Shown here: piece after piece, positions 16,029-20,592 of the stretch
How the letters are laid out: every line of letters begins with the position of its first letter
How positions within the stretch are numbered: the stretch's first letter is position 1
Source: Candidatus Poseidoniaceae archaeon
Lineage (GTDB): Archaea; Thermoplasmatota; Poseidoniia; Poseidoniales; Poseidoniaceae
DNA length: 20,592 nucleotides
Direction of reading: 5' to 3'
Assembly: GCA_029250385.1 (NCBI GenBank)
Contig: JAQXFJ010000112.1
Coordinates: 1-20,592, forward strand
The notes under the pieces: model-generated
What the model was told of the DNA's origin: nothing
What the model saw: only the letters and a program-made list of their open reading frames with translations
The model's database searches: none
Position numbers and translations under genes: made by a program

Positions 16029-18509
16029 ATGCGTTGTGCTACCATTGCTATGATGTTGGTAGTAATTTTACTTGCACCAGCAGTAATAGCCCAGCCCTCT
16101 GGTCGAGACGGGCCAAATTGTTTAGATCGTCAAGTTGATAATATTTTGAATACGGTTACTGTTGATGATGGAGTATGCGTAAAGGTTGATCTTGGAGCCC
16201 TTCAGCCTGGTGATGTTTATGATGTCAGTATATCGATTATTAGTGATGGTATCGATTTGTTATTCTTCGATCAAAATCAAATCTTAACTTATGATGCGGG
16301 GCAATCCTACCGGACACAATTTAATCAGGTAATCTCAACTGAAGATGCTCTGGGAGGCTATAGTTTTCATTGGAAAGTTCCAGCCTCAATCAATCCTAAA
16401 ACATGGTATATGGTGTTAGATAATCTCGCTCATGATGGTGATAATGGCCAAGGAGATCAAGGCGGTTCACAAAGCCAAATCGGTATCACTTTTGACAAAA
16501 TTGAGGAATCTTACTGGACTCCTTTCCATGACGTTGTAGCAGTTGCCAGTGATAACTACGCAACTTTGCTATTAGGTGACTCTCTTCGTTTAGATGCTGG
16601 CACGACAATGGTTGTGACAGCATGGCCATTAGAAGGTCAAGCAGATGTTTACCTGCAGACTAGAGCAATGCATGACTTGTATATTTCACAAGGTATTGGC
16701 CAATTATTTATTCCAGAAATAGACTTACAATCAATTAGTGAATCAGACTCTGACACTTGGACTGTTCCTCAAGAACTAGACGGTCAAGAGTTATTGCTAA
16801 TAGTCGACAACACCAACAATCCAGTAGGTGGAGGTGCTGGAGATAGTGACGTAAGAATCAGTGTTAGAATGGAACTAGCCCCAGTTGTGAATCCAATAAT
16901 CTCCTCCGCTAGTAATGGACAAACTTCTATAGGAGTTGCATTATCATTAGATGCTAATAATTCACCAAACAGACTTGGACAGATTGACACCCTTTCTTGG
17001 GATTTAAATTCAGCAGTTGATGAAGACGGTGACGGTATTTTCACCAATGATCAAGACGGCCAAGGATTCCAAGTAGAAGCAGCATGGAATACGATTGGTT
17101 CCAAAGAAATAACCTTGACATTAATCTCAAAATCTGGACAGGTTGCGACAACAAACTTTTCAGCAACCGTCTCTGATATTGTTAATCCAATTCCACAAAT
17201 AACTAGCAGCGCAGAATCGTTTAGTGGTGGCCTAAAGACTGGAATTAACACCGCTACTGCCTTTAGTTGCAGTTCTAGCTCTGATGACGGTGAGATTGCT
17301 AGCTGTTTGTGGGAGTGGGGTGGCGTATTTTCCAATACTAACAATTCGGCGTCAATAACATGGCCCAATATTGGAAATTATGTTGTGAATCTAACAGTAA
17401 CTGACGTTTCAGGGAACATTGGCCAAACATCTGCTAACATAGTGGTTGATGATTCTTCAATACCTGTATTAAATGCTGAATTAAAGAGTCAGTTGCCGAC
17501 CTCTATTGTCGAAGATGAATCACTAACTTTTAGCATTTCAGCCATAGACGCTTATGATCAATCCTATCAATTACAATATTATTGGGATCTCAATCCATCC
17601 TTTGATAGTGATGGCAATGGAGATGCTACAGATGACCCTGATTTTGTTGGTTCAGATGTGGAAATTAGCTTTGCTAATAGTGGTACAAAAGACATAGTAG
17701 TGACAGTATTTGACCAATCTGGCAATTCTGATTCTCATGCATTTTCAGTTAAAGTCGCCAGTGCTGCAGAGCCTACAAGTATGTTTGGCATAGTCGTAAT
17801 ATCGTTATTTGCCTTTGTCGTTGTTATGGCGGTTTCGATGATAGGTTTTCGAAGATGGCAAACCGGAATTGCCGTACAATTACTTCAAGGAAGGGGTTTA
17901 TCAGAGGAGGAAGCTAAACAACATATTTCGATGGTAAAACAGAAAACAAAAATCCCAATATTTGCCGATGCTCCACAAATAGCCGGTCTTGACTCCGACG
18001 TTCAATTTACGACAAAAGAATCTCAACAAGAACAAATGCATCAAGCAGAATATCAGTCGATATATGGGGGTAATGATCAAACTCAGTCTAATACCGGTTC
18101 AGCATTTGCCCCACCAGCAAATACCTACGCTCCAGCAGTTGTACCTACTCCTCAACCGCAATACAACGCTGCCACACATACCGCTGCCTCTGACGCGCTA
18201 GCAATGTTTGAAGAAGAAGAGAATCAAGAAATAATCGATTCTATCACTGAGCAAGATGCCGTAGTAAAGGTTACCGAAGTAGTCAGTGGGGGAATTGAAC
18301 TGCCCTTCCAGGTTAAGAGCCAAATCGAAAATGTTCCAGAGGTTTCCAAACCAGATAAGCAAATTGAGCCGGTCGTGATTGATGAAGCAATTAAGGAAGT
18401 AAGCTGCCCAATATGTGACTTTTCGTTTAAGATTCGTATTCCTGATGTAGATGAAGCAATTGTGGCATGTCCTTCCTGTAGCAAAGATTTCAAATTGCGG
18501 TTTGAATGA
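16029..18509 (+). CDS. Membrane-anchored PKD-repeat surface protein with C-terminal zinc ribbon
   Basis: The product, 826 residues from ATG 16029, starts with a signal peptide (MRCATIAMMLVVILLAPAVIAQ). A beta-rich ectodomain of about 260 residues follows, then three PKD/Ig-like repeats (about 286-385, 386-475, 477-580). The first and third repeats carry Asp-rich loops of the form DEDGDGIFTNDQDGQ and DSDGNGDATDD that probably bind calcium. A transmembrane helix lies near 586-606 (FGIVVISLFAFVVVMAVSMIGF), ending in an Arg-rich stop. The cytoplasmic tail has a charged helix, a Gln/Pro-rich linker, and CPIC...CPSC (Cys793, 796, 814, 817) as a zinc ribbon. Such architecture is typical of Poseidoniales surface proteins. 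The ligand is unknown; sensing or adhesion is inferred. A GTG at 15960 is in frame but precedes the signal peptide. Confidence 0.85.
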   Translation: MRCATIAMMLVVILLAPAVIAQPSGRDGPNCLDRQVDNILNTVTVDDGVCVKVDLGALQPGDVYDVSISIISDGIDLLFFDQNQILTYDAGQSYRTQFNQVISTEDALGGYSFHWKVPASINPKTWYMVLDNLAHDGDNGQGDQGGSQSQIGITFDKIEESYWTPFHDVVAVASDNYATLLLGDSLRLDAGTTMVVTAWPLEGQADVYLQTRAMHDLYISQGIGQLFIPEIDLQSISESDSDTWTVPQELDGQELLLIVDNTNNPVGGGAGDSDVRISVRMELAPVVNPIISSASNGQTSIGVALSLDANNSPNRLGQIDTLSWDLNSAVDEDGDGIFTNDQDGQGFQVEAAWNTIGSKEITLTLISKSGQVATTNFSATVSDIVNPIPQITSSAESFSGGLKTGINTATAFSCSSSSDDGEIASCLWEWGGVFSNTNNSASITWPNIGNYVVNLTVTDVSGNIGQTSANIVVDDSSIPVLNAELKSQLPTSIVEDESLTFSISAIDAYDQSYQLQYYWDLNPSFDSDGNGDATDDPDFVGSDVEISFANSGTKDIVVTVFDQSGNSDSHAFSVKVASAAEPTSMFGIVVISLFAFVVVMAVSMIGFRRWQTGIAVQLLQGRGLSEEEAKQHISMVKQKTKIPIFADAPQIAGLDSDVQFTTKESQQEQMHQAEYQSIYGGNDQTQSNTGSAFAPPANTYAPAVVPTPQPQYNAATHTAASDALAMFEEEENQEIIDSITEQDAVVKVTEVVSGGIELPFQVKSQIENVPEVSKPDKQIEPVVIDEAIKEVSCPICDFSFKIRIPDVDEAIVACPSCSKDFKLRFE

Positions 18510-18567
18510 AAAACCCCTCCTTTGGCTTATTGAACGAACTTATAGGGGATAGTTTATCGTAGGTTGA

Positions 18568-20592
18568 ATGCAACCAAAGGGCATGGATGAGCGTACGCTA
18601 AGGTTGGTAAGACCGGGTTTGCCTCAGTCTGGCGACCCAAGGAAACCAGCAATAATGCTGATTTTGCTGATGGTGCTATCGATTTCTCATCCAGTTGCTG
18701 CAGATACTACTATCTCTAGAGACGACTTTGATGTCCTAGATGCACTGATGGAAACCCTGAATATGAGAACTGAGGATGGGGAGGCTCTAATTGCCCAAAA
18801 TTCTGCAGAAGGTGCGCTTGCTCAAGTTGATGCCAATGCTCGCACATTGTCTCCAGAAGACCCACTGGCAATATCCAACTCATTTCTCGATGGGGTAACG
18901 ATGCGTGATTCGACATCATTCGAACCAGATCATCCTCGGCCTTACGAATTTTTAATGGATGCTTCGACCCAACCAGATGGCTTCCCAAACAACCTGTTTG
19001 ATACTTTATTCTCGGTAAATAATCTGGGACTTGACAACATTTTAGCAATCGGCGTCAATACTTATGCTGTTTATGTCAATTTTACTTCACGCGACAATGG
19101 TCCCTCTTATGAAGCGTGGGAACAAGGTACCTTCACCGGTGAATTATTTGTTAACGGACAAATACTTTTATTCACCAACCTCATTGATATTGATGGCGAT
19201 GGAGAAGACGATTTGTCCGTTGCTTTAACCATTGAAGGGATCTTTAACCGAGGCGAAGGTTGGGACGTTGAAACTAGTGGGGGCTTAATACCGATAATTC
19301 AGAAATTGTGGATTAATCCGACCTTCCAGTGGAAAGTATCTGCGATAGATCAAACAGACCCGTTATGGGACTCCTTACAAAATCTTGAGATTAGCCTAAT
19401 GAAAGGTTTAGCGTTTGACATTACTTTAGATGAATCGGAGTCATATGCGATAGTTATCGACACTAGATTTACCCAACCTCCACATGAATTTACCCTCGGA
19501 GTGGGCATAGAAAAAATAGAATTCAACGTAGCTCCCCAAGATTTAGTAACATTCCTGGCATCTCTGTTAATCGGTACCGTCAATTCTAGCCAATTATCGC
19601 TATCATCGATAACCGCTCCATATTCTGTTCAGATAAATAATCCCAATGCTCCGGGGTCAAACCTGCAAACAAATTGTCAAGATGAAAATTATTACGACCC
19701 GATTGCCGATAATGAAGCACCTAGCCATGAGCATAAATGTGGCTACGGGATTGGTGTTGGGTTCATTAGATTCGATGGAGATGGAGGCGGTGCAGCTGCT
19801 CCAATTCTTGAAATGAGTTACCTAGACGCGGGCTTCCACCCCGAGATGGGCGACACTAGATTACCAGAAGAAGTTGACATAACAATTAGAAACGATAACC
19901 TAGGCGAGAACTCGTTTGATTCTGTAGAAATATATTCAGATAAAGGTTCAGATGTTTACCTACATTACTTTGAAGATCGAGAAAATGTGCCAGAAGGAGA
20001 TTCGTCATTTGGTAACGTAACAGATGCTAGAGTATGGATTCACGGGCTGCCTTCAGGAACTATGCCCCAAGAGGAAATAAATTCAATTTTCACCATGATT
20101 GGAGAAGCCCCAGGCTCGGTCAACTTACCCGGAGAAGTGCCATCAAGACTATCTCTGATAATCGCTATCAAGAATTTCTCCGGAGATAATACACAAAATG
20201 TTGATGACCCAACGTTGCCGGTAAACCCGCTCAAGGAATTGGCGCCCAATACTTTGATTGCCATTGTTGGTTCAGAATCTATTGACCGTTTGGAATATAA
20301 ATCTACTTTCGAGCGAGGCGGTGTTGCTACTGACCGTTCATCGTTAGAATTCACGGTTGAAGACATACCAGAGGTTGTTTTGGTCGAGGGTAGTTTCCTT
20401 ATTGCGCCTACAGGTATTGATCGAGTTAACTACGACAATCCTAATCTAAATTCAATTGCTCAGATATTTGACAATGCTTTGCTGAGTGTTGTTCAAGTCG
20501 CCTTAGATATTGGCGACATAGTGAATTCTCTACCGGATTTAATTGTCAGTACAACCGGGTCGGATGGCGGCAAATTACATATCCACTGTTAT
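18568..20592 (+). CDS. Large secreted protein, truncated at window edge
   Basis: An unbroken frame of 675 codons runs from ATG 18568 to the last base of the window, so the C-terminus is missing. I do not recognise the family. A signal peptide is visible at about 28-46 (AIMLILLMVLSISHPVAAD), after a basic N-terminal arm; ATG 18655 would start directly at the hydrophobic core. The rest reads as exported beta-rich sequence with few Cys, many Asp/Asn, and a DIDGDGEDDLS loop (about 206-216) likely to bind calcium. Two other segments, around FIRFDGDGGGAAAP and VNYDNPNLNSIAQ, give no family clue. The gene follows the PKD protein after 58 bases and shares its exported, acidic character, so the two may form a cell-surface pair. 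Confidence 0.8.
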   Translation, partial: MQPKGMDERTLRLVRPGLPQSGDPRKPAIMLILLMVLSISHPVAADTTISRDDFDVLDALMETLNMRTEDGEALIAQNSAEGALAQVDANARTLSPEDPLAISNSFLDGVTMRDSTSFEPDHPRPYEFLMDASTQPDGFPNNLFDTLFSVNNLGLDNILAIGVNTYAVYVNFTSRDNGPSYEAWEQGTFTGELFVNGQILLFTNLIDIDGDGEDDLSVALTIEGIFNRGEGWDVETSGGLIPIIQKLWINPTFQWKVSAIDQTDPLWDSLQNLEISLMKGLAFDITLDESESYAIVIDTRFTQPPHEFTLGVGIEKIEFNVAPQDLVTFLASLLIGTVNSSQLSLSSITAPYSVQINNPNAPGSNLQTNCQDENYYDPIADNEAPSHEHKCGYGIGVGFIRFDGDGGGAAAPILEMSYLDAGFHPEMGDTRLPEEVDITIRNDNLGENSFDSVEIYSDKGSDVYLHYFEDRENVPEGDSSFGNVTDARVWIHGLPSGTMPQEEINSIFTMIGEAPGSVNLPGEVPSRLSLIIAIKNFSGDNTQNVDDPTLPVNPLKELAPNTLIAIVGSESIDRLEYKSTFERGGVATDRSSLEFTVEDIPEVVLVEGSFLIAPTGIDRVNYDNPNLNSIAQIFDNALLSVVQVALDIGDIVNSLPDLIVSTTGSDGGKLHIHCY

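Noticed and set aside
18514..18580. Repeated arms CCCCT/AGGGG and CCTTTGG/CCAAAGG in the gap after the PKD gene
   Set aside because: The arms are short, far apart and not nested, so they do not form a convincing terminator hairpin, and no T-run follows.
1..20592. Bacterial contig instead of archaeal
   Set aside because: The heme genes alone would allow it, but the PolB2-like polymerase, PRC-barrel protein, TATA-like boxes and zinc-ribbon surface protein point to an archaeon. I keep this as inference and not as proven.
1..20592. CRISPR arrays, tRNA or rRNA genes, insertion sequences, attachment sites
   Set aside because: I read through the gaps and found no regularly spaced repeats, cloverleaf sequence, transposase or flanking direct repeats.

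Overview
The window most resembles a marine planktonic archaeon of the Thermoplasmatota, probably Candidatus Poseidoniales (Marine Group II) or a close relative. The grounds are a PolB2-like archaeal family-B DNA polymerase, a PRC-barrel protein, TATA-like boxes placed about 25 bases before apparently leaderless starts, GGTGA/GGAGG ribosome sites, and a PKD-type surface protein with one membrane span and a cytoplasmic zinc ribbon. GC content is roughly 40% by eye. The lineage call is an inference; no rRNA, tRNA, CRISPR array or insertion sequence was seen.

Region 1 (about 1-4000) looks like a DNA-repair or lesion-bypass module. Two small unrecognised proteins precede a family-B polymerase. 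Its three exonuclease motifs are all degenerate and the first Asp of its motif C is replaced, as in the 'inactivated' PolB2 lineage. A RecA/RadA-fold protein with a near-complete Walker A motif lies tail-to-tail with the polymerase and overlaps it by 17 bases. A membrane-embedded DUF457/YdjM-like protein follows (4177-4746).

Region 2 (4843-14440) holds an apparently complete route from glutamyl-tRNA to protoheme. One strand carries hemA, a hemC-hemD fusion, hemB, hemL, hemE, hemF and a hemY-like oxidase, tightly packed with overlapping or abutting ends. Ferrochelatase (hemH) is convergent at the end. This is the protoporphyrin route of bacteria and eukaryotes, not the siroheme route known for most archaea, and its coproporphyrinogen step is the oxygen-dependent HemF. 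It suggests an aerobic archaeon that acquired the late heme genes by transfer.

Region 3 (14585-20592) holds a PRC-barrel protein, an RNase Z, a PKD-repeat membrane protein with a C-terminal zinc ribbon, and the first 675 codons of a large secreted protein that runs off the right edge. The whole window is gene-dense; no gap exceeds 150 bases.
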